A stretch of 64,000 nt of DNA from Pseudoalteromonas sp. OOF1S-7 (GCF_022347765.1 NZ_JAKRFZ010000006.1:62001-126000); one strand, 5' to 3'. Counted from the first letter of the stretch, positions 30,517-39,997 are shown. The notes: generated by a model not told the origin, from the sequence alone. Program-made: numbers and translations.

Positions 30517-31326
30517 ATGAGAACTGCGTTTTATATATCAGACGGGACGGCGATTACCTCTGAAGTATTCGGCCATGCCACCTTATCCATGTTTCCTGTA
30601 GATTTTAATCACAAAACAATACCATTTGTTGAAACAGTCGATAAGGCGCAAAAAATCAAAGAGTTAATTAATGCGACGGCAAAATCTAGCGGCGAGAAAC
30701 CATTGGTTTTTTTCACTTTTGTCAACCCGATTCTGTCCGATATCATTTTGGCTTCCGACGGGGTTTGCTATGATTTTTTATCTTACTCCAGCGAAATTGT
30801 AAAAAGAGAACTAAAAGTAGCGCCTGTGCCAAAAATCCATAGGACACATAGTATCCATGAAGCAACTTATGATTTCAGGATTGATGCTGTCAACTATGCG
30901 CTGGCCAATGATGACGGCGCCAACGTTAAGGACTATGAAAAAGCTGATATCATTTTGGTTGGCGTAAGTCGCAGCGGCAAGACACCGACTAGTTTATACC
31001 TAGCACTGCAGTACGGTATTAAGGCGGCCAATTATCCAATGACAGAAGATGACCTTGAAAAAGGCACATTACCGAAGTGTTTAATGCCTTTTAAACATAA
31101 GATTTTTGGTTTAACGATTGACCCTGAGCGCTTGTCAGCTATAAGGCAAGAGCGTATGGCCAACTCTCGTTACGCCTCCATTAGACAATGTAGGATCGAA
31201 GTACGTGAAGTTGAAATGTTATTTAAGAAGAATAAGATCCCATATCTAAACTCAACTAAGTTCTCGGTTGAAGAGATATCTGCAAAAATTATATCAGAGA
31301 CGGATCTGGAAAGACGCAAATATTAG
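30517..31326 (+). CDS. ppsR: PEP synthase regulatory protein (kinase/pyrophosphorylase)
   Basis: A 269-residue DUF299/PSRP protein. The P-loop GVSRSGKTPTSL (Gly149-Thr156) and the N-terminal RTAFYISDGTAITSE are family hallmarks. In E. coli the homologue inactivates PpsA by ADP-dependent threonine phosphorylation and reactivates it by phosphate-dependent removal. Divergent pairing with ppsA is the usual arrangement. A GAAAGG ribosome site precedes the ATG. Confidence 0.95.
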   Translation: MRTAFYISDGTAITSEVFGHATLSMFPVDFNHKTIPFVETVDKAQKIKELINATAKSSGEKPLVFFTFVNPILSDIILASDGVCYDFLSYSSEIVKRELKVAPVPKIHRTHSIHEATYDFRIDAVNYALANDDGANVKDYEKADIILVGVSRSGKTPTSLYLALQYGIKAANYPMTEDDLEKGTLPKCLMPFKHKIFGLTIDPERLSAIRQERMANSRYASIRQCRIEVREVEMLFKKNKIPYLNSTKFSVEEISAKIISETDLERRKY

Positions 31327-31352
31327 AAAAGGCCCTGTGAGGGCCTTTCTTA
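31327..31352. terminator. Bidirectional terminator between ppsR and DAHP synthase
   Basis: AAAGGCCCT-GTGA-GGGCCTTT with flanking A and T residues, placed between two convergent stops. Confidence 0.85.
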
Positions 31353-31357
31353 TAATT

Positions 31358-32713
31358 TTAGATTCGACTCTTTGTGTCTTTTAGCAAATCAGCTACTAAG
31401 AAGCCCAACTCCAAAACCTGATCTGCGTTTAAACGCGGGTCACATTGAGTACGATAACGCTGCGCCAAATCTTCATCTGATAAGCCGTAAGCGCCACCAA
31501 TACACTCAGTTACGTGCTGGCCAGTCATTTCCAGGTGAACGCCGCCTGGGTATGAGCCTTCAGCTTTGTGCACAGCGAAAAATTGGCTGATTTCGCGTAA
31601 AATATTATTGAAACTGCGAGTTTTATATCCTGTGCTTGCTTTTTCAGTATTGCCGTGCATTGGGTCAGAACTCCACACAACTTTTCGTCCTTCTTCCTGT
31701 ACTTTTCTAACCAGTGCAGGGAGTTTCTCAGGCAAGATATCAGCACCCATTCGTGTGATAAGTGTTAGTCGTCCTGGAATGTTATCCGGGTTAAGTGCAT
31801 CAATCAGCTGAATGAGTTCATCTGGTTTCATACCAGGGCCAACTTTCACGCCTATTGGGTTTTTGATTCCCCTGAAAAACTCGATATGCGCGTGATCTAA
31901 CTGTCGCGTGCGTTCACCAATCCATACAAAGTGCGCTGAACAATCATACCAATCTCCACTAAGGTGGTCTCGGCGAGTAAGTGCTTGTTCATATCCCAAT
32001 AACAATGCTTCATGTGATGTATAAAGGTGTGTTTCCTTCAGACTAGGGGTTACTGATGAGTCGATACCACACACTTCCATAAATTCCAGTGCTTCCTGAA
32101 TACGATTCGCCAGTTGTTGAAACTTTTCTTTCATCGGGTTAGCGGCAACAAAGCTCATATTCCATCGACTTACCTGATGCAAATCGGCTAATCCACCTTG
32201 AGCAAAGGCACGTAGCAGGTTAAGCGTTGAAGCACTATGATGATATGCAGTTAAAAGTCTCTTGGGGTCTGGGATACGAGCCTCTTCTGTAAACTCGAAA
32301 CTGTTTACAATATCTCCCCGGTAGGACGGTAGTGCAACGCCATTAATGGTTTCGTAGTCTGATGAGCGAGGTTTAGCATACTGACCTGCCATTCTTGCAA
32401 TTTTTACGACCGGGCACTTACCACCATAGGTAAGTACAACAGCCATTTGTAGAAGTGTTTTAAATGTATCTCTGATACTGGTTGCACTAAAGTCTGCAAA
32501 GGACTCAGCGCAGTCACCCCCTTGCAATAAGAAAGCTTTGCCTTCACACACATCTGCAAGGCTTTTATATAAGCTTCGTGTTTCTTCAGCAAAAACTAAA
32601 GGTGGTGCCGCATTAATTTGCTTCTCAACCGATTCCAATTCTATTTTGTCCGGGTATTCCGGTTGTTGTACTATTGGGTGATCTCTCCAGCTATCTGGAC
32701 TCCAAGGCTTCAT
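31358..32713 (-). CDS. Class II 3-deoxy-D-arabino-heptulosonate-7-phosphate synthase
   Basis: A 451-residue type II (plant/actinobacterial-like) DAHP synthase, which condenses PEP with erythrose 4-phosphate at the entry to the shikimate pathway. Diagnostic segments are [11 protein letters not shown] with the metal-ligand Cys, [27 protein letters not shown] and [10 protein letters not shown]. It ends with the usual [22 protein letters not shown]. It is near the PEP synthase gene that supplies its substrate, though transcribed separately. Ter-like site 3 lies about 100 bases upstream of its start. Confidence 0.95.
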   Translation of the reverse strand: MKPWSPDSWRDHPIVQQPEYPDKIELESVEKQINAAPPLVFAEETRSLYKSLADVCEGKAFLLQGGDCAESFADFSATSIRDTFKTLLQMAVVLTYGGKCPVVKIARMAGQYAKPRSSDYETINGVALPSYRGDIVNSFEFTEEARIPDPKRLLTAYHHSASTLNLLRAFAQGGLADLHQVSRWNMSFVAANPMKEKFQQLANRIQEALEFMEVCGIDSSVTPSLKETHLYTSHEALLLGYEQALTRRDHLSGDWYDCSAHFVWIGERTRQLDHAHIEFFRGIKNPIGVKVGPGMKPDELIQLIDALNPDNIPGRLTLITRMGADILPEKLPALVRKVQEEGRKVVWSSDPMHGNTEKASTGYKTRSFNNILREISQFFAVHKAEGSYPGGVHLEMTGQHVTECIGGAYGLSDEDLAQRYRTQCDPRLNADQVLELGFLVADLLKDTKSRI

Positions 32714-33278
32714 ATTTTTTCCTCATTCCTCATTAGTTACCTCAAAAGCAAGTTACCTTATAGACGCAATGGCATCAAGGATATTTCGAAGAATTTCAAG
32801 GATAATTCATCAAATGAGAACACATCATACAATATGCTTTTCAATATATACCTCAGCACTATCAAAAAATTCAGCATACGCTAACATGAACTAGGCGTCT
32901 TAGTTTCAGTAAAGTAGGTAAGATTTATTAAATTTGAAACATACAGAATCATCAGCAAGACTTTAGACTCTGCCGGCTGTATTATGTTAAATATTTGGCA
33001 TAATACTAGTAACCTGTGTGGTACGCCTTTTTGTTGCCAGACGTTACCCCTCAATGGCACTTGTAATGTTACTTATGCTCAGTTCCGTATTCACTTGCCT
33101 GTAGCAAGTTCAGAGTTCTATTACATTTAATGAAAATTTGAGACCTGATTGTTGGAAATCCATAATGAAAGGTCTGCAATAACCAAAATGAGAATGAGAA
33201 AGCTTGCTCGAATCTCCGTAGCTTAATAATTTGTTGAACCTGCGTTGAGAACCTCTTATATGGAAGTTAAAAGTTCAT
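32714..33278. other. Intergenic region with Ter-like site 3
   Basis: AT-rich, no gene recognised. It carries one Ter-like site at 32818 and runs up to the target duplication of the decayed insertion sequence. Confidence 0.55.
32818..32830 (-). other. Ter-like site 3
   Basis: Minus strand GTATGATGTGTTC followed by TCATT. Same 13-base core and orientation as sites 2 and 4, with the position-6 G toward the origin. Confidence 0.6.
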
Positions 33279-34243
33279 TATTCCGTAGGCCTTGTTGACC
33301 AAATACAGATAGCTTAGGTAACACCGTAATTTCAGCTGTTTCCCTGATATTCAGGCATACCTAGCCTTGCCATTCTATTGAGCACTTTCACTTTTATCAT
33401 CGCTTCAGCGTGCTGCTTATTTAATCCACGACTAACCAGCTTGTCACCCATTAGCTGTTTATACCGGTACATTGCTGTTTCAGCCAGCGAACGTTGATGG
33501 TAGTTAACACACTTTTTCCACTCACTGCTGCCTATATGCTTTGTTAAAATAACAGCGCAGTTGCGAGCATGTCCATCTTCCCACAACTGCGCATTACACC
33601 TTGGCGGGATCACTGCGTCGGCCTTTTTGGCTGCTACTTCGGCATAACAGCCTCTAGTATCATATGCACCATCCGCTTTTACCGAACTGACTTTCCTGCG
33701 CAATGGCCAGATGTAACTTTCGCCAGGTCCGGCGTTTATTCGCACCATCTTTTCTTGCATGCCACTCACCATTTCCATATACCTTTAAACCAGTGCTATC
33801 AACCACGATATCAATGCCTGCGGATACACTAGAATTTGTGCCTGTAACGAACTGCCTGCTCTGCACTACGCTTTCACAAACAACTATAAGTTGGCGTATC
33901 CAAACCAAGCTTCGGCATTGATATCAGCGAAGAAACAAAACCCTGCGTAGCTCGAAGAGACAAGCGAAATACAGCCCGCAAAGTCAGACAGATCTCAATA
34001 GCCAGCTCAGAGAAATGATTTGCTCGCCCTTTAGCGCAGTGATGTTGCGTGTTGTTCCACTGGGTAATTGCATCCTCGGAAAACCAAAGCTGGATGTTGC
34101 CTCTGGCGATAAGGGCTTTGTTGTAATCACGCCAGTTAGTGATACGCTTTTCTTGCAAAGTTCAGTCTCGGTGTTTGCTTTTGAGATCTGATCATACAAT
34201 GCTAGATTAGTTCGATGATTTAGGAAACAACGCCTATTCCGTA
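33279..34243 (-). mobile_element. Decayed IS5-family (IS903-type) insertion sequence with intact 9-bp target duplication
   Basis: The element spans 33288-34234 (947 bp). The left end reads GGCCTTGTTGACCAAATAC and the complement of the right end reads GGCGTTGTTTCCTAAATC, both close to the IS903 end GGCTTTGTTGAATAAATC as I remember it. TATTCCGTA flanks both sides exactly (33279-33287 and 34235-34243), a 9-bp duplication as expected for the IS903 subgroup. The transposase inside is broken. Confidence 0.82.
33332..34158 (-). pseudogene. IS5-family transposase, frameshifted
   Basis: Three overlapping minus-strand pieces together give one IS5-type DDE transposase. The N-terminal part (34158-33874) has NWRDYNKALIARGNIQLWF. 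The middle (33908-33660) has DIVVDSTGLKVYGNGEW and RRTWRKLHLA. The C-terminal part (33778-33332) has VKADGAYDTRGCY and SLAETAMYRYKQLMG. The pieces are in different frames, so at least two frameshifts disable it. The DDE residues themselves (VDSTG, DGAYD, the E of LAETAMYR) survive, suggesting fairly recent decay. Confidence 0.85.
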
Positions 34244-34666
34244 TGTAGTTTTTAGTGCACTTCCTTCAAAGTATGTCGCTGTATTCTCATATAAAAATGT
34301 GACTTGTTAGCATGTGCTCTTTTCAGCTTTGATAAAGATCCTCTCATTCTTAGATACATTTCCAATCCAAATACAATAGTCCCCTGCCTTACCAAGGTAA
34401 AAATCTGCTTTCATTAAGATTTGATTATTAATTAAACATTCTGTATCCCCTCATGAAAGTATGAACAGCCAACCATATAGAATACTCATTGCTTTTAACC
34501 CATAAACAAACTAAAATAAAGGAACACATCATACATTATTTAATAATACACATTAGTCATATAGTCTAATCTTTAAATGACTTATATTGCTTACAAAGAG
34601 ACATCTAGTTAGATTTAGGAAATAAAACATGTATAATCAATTTCCTGATAAATCAGGTTTCGTATC
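34244..34666. other. tus upstream region with Ter-like site and leader hairpin
   Basis: AT-rich. It holds Ter-like site 4 at 34522, a good -10 match TATAAT at 34632-34637 with only a weak -35, and the palindrome CCTGAT-AA-ATCAGG at 34644-34657. The right arm of that palindrome contains the AGG that would serve as ribosome site for the ATG at 34667. Confidence 0.5.
34522..34534 (-). other. Ter-like site 4, upstream of tus
   Basis: Minus strand GTATGATGTGTTC followed by CTTT. It is 132 bases before the tus start and about 100 before the likely -10. In E. coli a Ter site (TerB) overlaps the tus promoter and mediates autoregulation; the arrangement here is similar but looser. Confidence 0.65.
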
Positions 34667-35539
34667 ATGAAAAGTAAACTCTCTATACGTTCTCATTTTG
34701 ATTATTTATTTGACCAGATCTCACTCTTTTGTGAAGAGCTTCAACAAGCTGAAATAATTCAAGCTAGCTACTTTAAACTTCCTCCAGTTCAAAAGAAAGA
34801 TGAACTTTCAGCACCGGATAGTATCCATGTTGAAAAACTAACAGGTAAGGCAGCACTGGCAAGTTGTATTGCATCATACAAAGATCTTTTCCTTGATAAA
34901 AAGGAAAGTGGAAAGGTACTTACCAGACACCCCGGAATACTTCTTGTTAATGACCCTAGCTGTGAAATAAAAAACAGGCTAGTTGAAATTAACCTTGCTA
35001 AAGATGCTTTTAGAGAGCTTATTCTTGAGATCGCAAATAATGATGCAAGATTCGAGGCGGTACACAGTGCCATCCCAGGGTTGGTGACATTAGCAGCCTA
35101 CAGAAAAATTCATTTCGAGCAAGCTATTCCTTACTCCGTACGCTTTACTTGGATGACTAAACATTCAACCAAGACACTTTCTAAAAAAGCAGCTTTGGAT
35201 ATATTGCAAAGGTCTTCTCAGTATACAAATCCAAGAGCAATTGATCAAAACAATTGGCAATCTCTGGTAGAGCAAGAGCGGGTTAGAGTAGCAAGTTTGC
35301 CTTCTTTAGCAAAGTTAAGAATAAAAAGACCTACTCGAGTAAGTCCTGAAGTTAACGTTCGTTTCAGTGCCAAAAATAGATATCATGTTAGTGGAGCTTT
35401 GCCGTTCGTATTGCTAAATCCTCAAAAGGAAACCAAAATTGGAGAGCTAAAAAATTACATTCGTGATGAAAACGACCCCAGAAAAAAAGAGTATAATTAT
35501 CTAATAGAAAGAATTTATTTGGAAACCATCAAAAGCTAA
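34667..35539 (+). CDS. tus: Tus homologue: replication terminator-site-binding protein
   Basis: A 290-residue protein (E. coli Tus is 309) that aligns by eye with E. coli Tus almost end to end. Matching blocks are YFKLPPVQKKDE with VFSLPEVKKEDE, RFEAVHSAIPGLVTLAAYR with RFEWVHRHLPGLITLNAYR, and LAKLRIKRPTRVSP with NAKLKIKRPVKVQP. The pocket that holds the flipped cytosine in the locked E. coli complex (Phe140, His144, Gly149, Leu150) is conserved here as Phe129, His133, Gly138 and Leu139; Ile79 is replaced by a leucine. It should bind Ter DNA and stop the replicative helicase from one side. Its location only ~4 kb from the rep gene, rather than opposite an origin, is unusual. Candidate sites flank it on both sides. 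Confidence 0.88.
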   Translation: MKSKLSIRSHFDYLFDQISLFCEELQQAEIIQASYFKLPPVQKKDELSAPDSIHVEKLTGKAALASCIASYKDLFLDKKESGKVLTRHPGILLVNDPSCEIKNRLVEINLAKDAFRELILEIANNDARFEAVHSAIPGLVTLAAYRKIHFEQAIPYSVRFTWMTKHSTKTLSKKAALDILQRSSQYTNPRAIDQNNWQSLVEQERVRVASLPSLAKLRIKRPTRVSPEVNVRFSAKNRYHVSGALPFVLLNPQKETKIGELKNYIRDENDPRKKEYNYLIERIYLETIKS

Positions 35540-36003
35540 TTTTAAATTGTAATAAAATAAACGCAGAGGTATTTGCCCTACTTAACATAGCCATAAAGAT
35601 CACATCATTACATGCCTATAAAATAAGTGATTGCCAACTAACATTACAGCATTTCATCTTGAAAATCGTAAATTTGCTTTTTGCTTAAGCCAGCAATATT
35701 ACAGATTGATAAAATACATCATATTGAAATGTTATGTTCATTGTATCATCTCCAAAAAGGCCGTTCATTCAACATTAGAGCATCAGTAAAAAAGAACAGC
35801 GGCATTCACTTATAGTAGTTGGATGCATTAGTTAATGCTTACCCATATTTTGTACCAGTATGTATTAGGCCTCTAACGTAATGGTTGTACCACGTCAAGG
35901 ATAAACCTCCTCTGATTTAACATAATCAATTACCCTTCAAAAGGGCGTGTCATTTTAAAAGTTCTGTCATTAAGTAGTACTAACCAACGAATCCCTCCAC
36001 CTC
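35540..36003. other. AT-rich spacer between tus and the repeat array
   Basis: No gene. One degenerate Ter-like core is present at 35598-35609 (one mismatch from GAACACATCATT). No terminator-like hairpin is evident after tus. Confidence 0.5.
35598..35609 (-). other. Degenerate Ter-like core right of tus
   Basis: GATCACATCATT on the plus strand, one mismatch from the array core, same orientation. Confidence 0.4.
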
Positions 36004-37860
36004 AACTTTTGGATCTATCTTGCCAATAATCTGCTTGCTCTCGATACACTAATCACAATGCTCCAGGTTTCTATTCCAAGTCGATAGTCTCTTTTCAAGG
36101 ACACATCATTAGCTTGAGTTAACCAGTCTCATCGACACACAGGAGTCATCACTGTCCAGGCAGAATGCCCCACTAAAAGAACACATCATTTATAGGGGCC
36201 ATGATAATGGGGTTCGGCCATTGTACTCAATCGTCACACTGCAATCAGCAATCTAACAGCCATTCGAAATAGACCAGTTCGCTTAAACTTCATTCCATTG
36301 CACAACCACCCTGATCAAATCGGCTTTTGGATCTATCTTGCCAATAAACGGCTTGCCTTCTATCGATAAGGAACACATCATTTAATAATGATTAACCATG
36401 CTCATAGATACGCTACATTCATAACCGTCCAACCTCAATCACTCATACTAACCCAAGTAGAATCGTATGCCCCACTAAAAGAACACATCATTAATGTGAG
36501 CCATGATAATGTAGTTCGGCCATCGTACTCAATCGTCACACTGTCAATCAGCAAGCTAACAGCCTTTCGAAATGAACCGGGTCTCCTAGACTGCACTTCA
36601 TTGCACAACCGCACTGATCAAATCGACTCTTGGATCTATCTTGTCAATAAACGGCTTGCCTTCTATAGATAAGGAACACATCATTTAATAATGATTAACC
36701 ATGCTCGTAGATACGCTACAGTCATAACCGTCCAACCTCAATCACTCATACTAATCCAGGTAGAATCGTATGCGCCACTAAAAGAACACATCATTAATAT
36801 GAGCCATGATAATGGGGTTCGACCATTGTACTCAATCGTCACACTGTCAATCAGCAAGCTAACAGCTATTCGAAATAAACCGGCTCGCCTAGACTGCATC
36901 TCATCGCACAACCCCCTGATCAAATCAATTATTGGATCTATCTCGCCAATAAACGACTTGCCTTCTATAGATAAGGAACACATCATTTAATAATGATTAA
37001 CCATACTCGTAGATACGCTACAGTCATAACCGTCCAACCTCAATCACTCATACTGATCCAGGTATAATCCTATGTCCCACTAAAAGAACACATCATTAAT
37101 ATGAGCTATGATAATGGGGTTCGACCATTGTACTCAATCGTCACACTGTCAATCAGCAAGCTAACAGCCATTCGGAATAAAACGGCTTGCCTTCTATAGA
37201 TAAGGAACACATCATTTAATATTGATTAACCATACTCATAAGCACGCTACAGTCATAACCGTCCAACCTCAATCACTCATACTGATCCAGGTATAATCCT
37301 ATGCCCCACTAAAAGAACACATCATTAATATGAGCCATGATAATGGGGTTCGACCATCGTACTCAATCGTCACACTGTCAATCAGCAAGCTAACAGCTAT
37401 TCGAAATAAACCGGCTCGCCTAAACTGCATCTCATCGCACAACCCTCTGATCAAATCAATTATTGGATCTATCTCGCCAATAGACGACTTGCTCTCGATA
37501 CATCTGGTTTCTATTCCGAGTCGATAGTTTTTTCTCAAGAACACATCATTAAGATGAGCCATAATAATGGGGTTCGGCCATTGTACTCAATCGTCACACT
37601 GTCATTCAGCAAGCTAACAGCCATTCGAAATAAACCGGCTCGCATAGACTGCACTTTATTGTACAACCGCACTGATCAAATCGACTTTTGGATCTATCCT
37701 GCCAATAAACGGCTTGCCTTCTATAGATAAGGAACACATCATTTAATAATGATTAATCATACTCATAGGCACGCTACAATCATAACCGTCCAACGCCAAT
37801 CGCTCAAACTAAATTCGGTGGAATCCTATACCCCACTAAAAGAACACATCATAAATATTT
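36004..37860. repeat. Tandem array of ~302-bp units, each with two 12-bp Ter-like cores
   Basis: The core GAACACATCATT occurs exactly at 36179, 36371, 36481, 36674, 36784, 36976, 37086, 37205, 37315, 37539 and 37732. Variants are at 36099 (GGACACATCATT) and 37842 (ends ATA), making 13 copies, all in one orientation. Two contexts alternate: type A preceded by AGATAAG and type B preceded by CCCACTAAAA. A to B is always 110 bp and B to A is usually 192-193 bp, giving a 302-303 bp unit. One unit has lost ~74 bp (37086-37205). Frames inside are repeat artefacts. Adjacent tus and rep suggest a fork trap or initiator-binding array. Confidence 0.9.
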
Positions 37861-38082
37861 AATATCTATAACAATCTTATCATTAAATGGGAAAACCGGT
37901 TATATCCTACAATCTACAAGGTATTTGAAGATAAGTGTGTGTTTACTAAGCAAACATAATATATGTTCAAGTACAAGAATCTGCACATTGCGTTATAAAG
38001 TTTTGTTTTGAACAATAGAACGCCTTTTTATTTAACATAATCAGACGTTCTTCGTGAAATTGAGCAGTTATTAATCAACTAA
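37861..38082. other. AT-rich segment between array and rep stop
   Basis: Very AT-rich with no gene or repeat core. It might melt easily, but no DnaA box was noticed here. Confidence 0.4.
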
Positions 38083-39297
38083 TTATTTTTTCACAATTTC
38101 TTCGAGCGTATCTTCATCAATAACTTCAGCGTTTTCTACAATCCGCTTGCCTCCCTGGATTTCAATACGCTTATTATGCTTATTTAATGCTAATATTTCG
38201 TCACAAAATTGAGCGGATGGGTGCATTTCATACACGTAATCAATAATTTTTCCGCTTTTATCATCTTTTACGTTTGAGATATGATATTCAGAGATAGCAC
38301 CTTTTTCGATCAAATCCTTCATCGTTGTGGTCATATCCCTTCTTAGTGCTTTCAGTTTATTGTCGGTAATTTCATCATCAGGATAGATAGAACCATATTT
38401 CTCCATGATAGAGAGCAGCCGAAAATGGTAAGTTTTACCAGGCGCAGCATATCTCCATAAGTGGTACAAACGGAGCATCATCCAGCGAGATAAACCTCGT
38501 TTTAGCTCTTGTGCACTGTTGAAGTAATACCCTTTGTACTCCAAATTGTCGATCATGTTATGAACAAACGCATTAAGACAGGCTACACATTTAACGTTAC
38601 CACCCTGACCTTTTTTCCCGCTAAAGTGTAATGAAGATAAAAAATTCATATTCGACTCATAGAAAGAGTCATCTATATCAGTGCTTTTAGTATCAGTGGC
38701 TCGATATTTAAATGAAAGTTTGGACCCTTGAAGCGCCTCTAAAGATTCTTTAATTTGAGGATAAGGCATTGATTGGCCAACGGCTTTTAACTCCTGAGCC
38801 AACTCGTTCATAGAAAAAATTACAGCATATTGAATACCGGACTTAAAATTAATTTTTACTATCTTACCTTTTGAAGCGAGGCGGATCAGCGCACGTTCAA
38901 CCTTTTCTTCTCGATCTGATGGCCAAACCAAAAATTCCGCTTCCTCCCCATCTTTTTTACTGCTCACCACAGCAGGAGTGATTTTTAGCTCACCGTCGTA
39001 TACTATTCCATCAACTTTTTCAGAAATTCTTCTGGAAATGATCGTTTTCTTTGGAGCTTCTTCTAAAGGTAGCTTTTTATAGCCAGAACGAACAAACCGT
39101 CCCCACAGGTCATAGTGATTAAAGGTATTAGAGTAAGCCCTCAAACCATGAGTAGCACTTTCAAGTGAAACGCGTACGTCTTTGTTATCAGTAAACAACG
39201 CTAAACTTTCGTTGTCAGTTGCACTTTCAACACCATGGATCTGACCTCTAAGGGAATCAGGTAAATTATCAACAGAGATGTTTACCTTACGGCTCAT
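38083..39297 (-). CDS. Plasmid-type replication initiator protein (Rep)
   Basis: A 404-residue protein transcribed away from parA, with GGAAG as ribosome site before the ATG. Residues ~120-250 and ~270-375 look like two winged-helix units, for example RALIRLASKGKIVKI with QIKESLEALQGSKLSFKYRA, and SRWMMLRLYHLWRYA with ALRRDMTTTMKDLIEKGAISEY. This layout is typical of plasmid and chromid initiators (RPA, TrfA and RctB-like), though I cannot assign a precise family. Its place directly beside parA/parB, the GATC-rich region and the repeat array supports initiator function. It is much shorter than Vibrio RctB (~658). Confidence 0.75.
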   Translation of the reverse strand: MSRKVNISVDNLPDSLRGQIHGVESATDNESLALFTDNKDVRVSLESATHGLRAYSNTFNHYDLWGRFVRSGYKKLPLEEAPKKTIISRRISEKVDGIVYDGELKITPAVVSSKKDGEEAEFLVWPSDREEKVERALIRLASKGKIVKINFKSGIQYAVIFSMNELAQELKAVGQSMPYPQIKESLEALQGSKLSFKYRATDTKSTDIDDSFYESNMNFLSSLHFSGKKGQGGNVKCVACLNAFVHNMIDNLEYKGYYFNSAQELKRGLSRWMMLRLYHLWRYAAPGKTYHFRLLSIMEKYGSIYPDDEITDNKLKALRRDMTTTMKDLIEKGAISEYHISNVKDDKSGKIIDYVYEMHPSAQFCDEILALNKHNKRIEIQGGKRIVENAEVIDEDTLEEIVKK

Positions 39298-39363
39298 TTT
39301 ATTACTTCCAGAATTTTGTGACGGTTAATGACAACACATTCACGATCAAAAGTTAATTGTTTA

Positions 39364-39748
39364 AGTTAGTATAAAACTGATCCAGACTAAAAAACACGAA
39401 GAGATCACATTTTTACTAACTGTCACGCATTTCTGGATCAATATTTTATCAACTGCTGCTCAAAATCGCGGTTCAAATCACAAAACTAGCGTTGATTTGA
39501 GCCAAATATCGCGTTGTACGCCGATCGTTGTGGATAAATTGAGATCTGGCTAGTAAGGATCCGATCCATTCTAAGTAGAGATCAGATCTATACCAATGAA
39601 ATCCCTTCAAAATTCTCAGCAATGTGTATAACCCCATGAAATAACTTAGTAAAATATGGATCCAGCCGTAGGTAAAAGTGGATAAAGCTGTGTGTAAATT
39701 GTGATTAATTATGATTTTGAATCTACGGTTGGTAAAAAGCCGATCTAG
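39364..39748. repeat. 22-bp motif copies (putative initiator iterons) in the origin
   Basis: The motif is AGTTAGTAAAA, three bases, TGATCCAG. Plus-strand copies start at 39364 (AGTTAGTATAAAACTGATCC...), 39644 (ACTTAGTAAAATATGGATCC...) and 39728 (GGTTGGTAAAAAGCCGATCT...), with a GATC-less form at 39669. Minus-strand copies are at about 39403-39421 and 39432-39456. Most contain a GATC, so Dam methylation could affect binding. Confidence 0.6.
39529..39537 (-). promoter_or_regulatory. Perfect DnaA box
   Basis: TGTGGATAA on the plus strand is the complement of TTATCCACA, the strongest class of DnaA box, within the GATC-dense rep-parA gap. Confidence 0.75.
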
Positions 39749-39997
39749 GAGTACAGAAAGATCTGATCTTAACCAAGTATTCTCTTGATCCAAAAAATTT
39801 ACTGTTTATTCAATAAAAACAAAAAGATACCTTTCATTTATAGGCCCTTAGCCTTTAATACCTATAGATCTAACCATTTCTAAACTTATTTATTTAAGCT
39901 TTAAGTAAGATATAAAGTAAGATGTCATTGTTTTTTTATGTTTACTGCAAAAGTAATGGACATTATAATAATAGCCATCATTTGAAGGAAATAACGT

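Larger units (their letters stand above)
39298..39997. other. Candidate chromid replication origin
   Basis: The non-coding gap between divergent rep and parA. It contains a perfect DnaA box (TGTGGATAA at 39529-39537, complement TTATCCACA) and a one-mismatch box AGTGGATAA at 39677-39685. There are 16 GATC sites between 39344 and 39870, where about two would be expected by chance. Copies of a 22-bp motif occur in both orientations, and the right end (39790-39990) is very AT-rich and could unwind. These are standard parts of a Dam-regulated iteron origin. It must also hold the rep and parA promoters. Confidence 0.75.

Noticed and set aside
36388-37562. Several 65-99 codon frames on both strands inside the repeat array
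   Set aside because: They recur with the 302-bp unit, lack ribosome sites and resemble no protein; the conserved part is the 12-bp core, not the frame.
36004-37860. Possible CRISPR array
   Set aside because: Spacers are as conserved as the repeats in blocks, the spacing alternates 110 and ~192 bp, and no cas genes are present.
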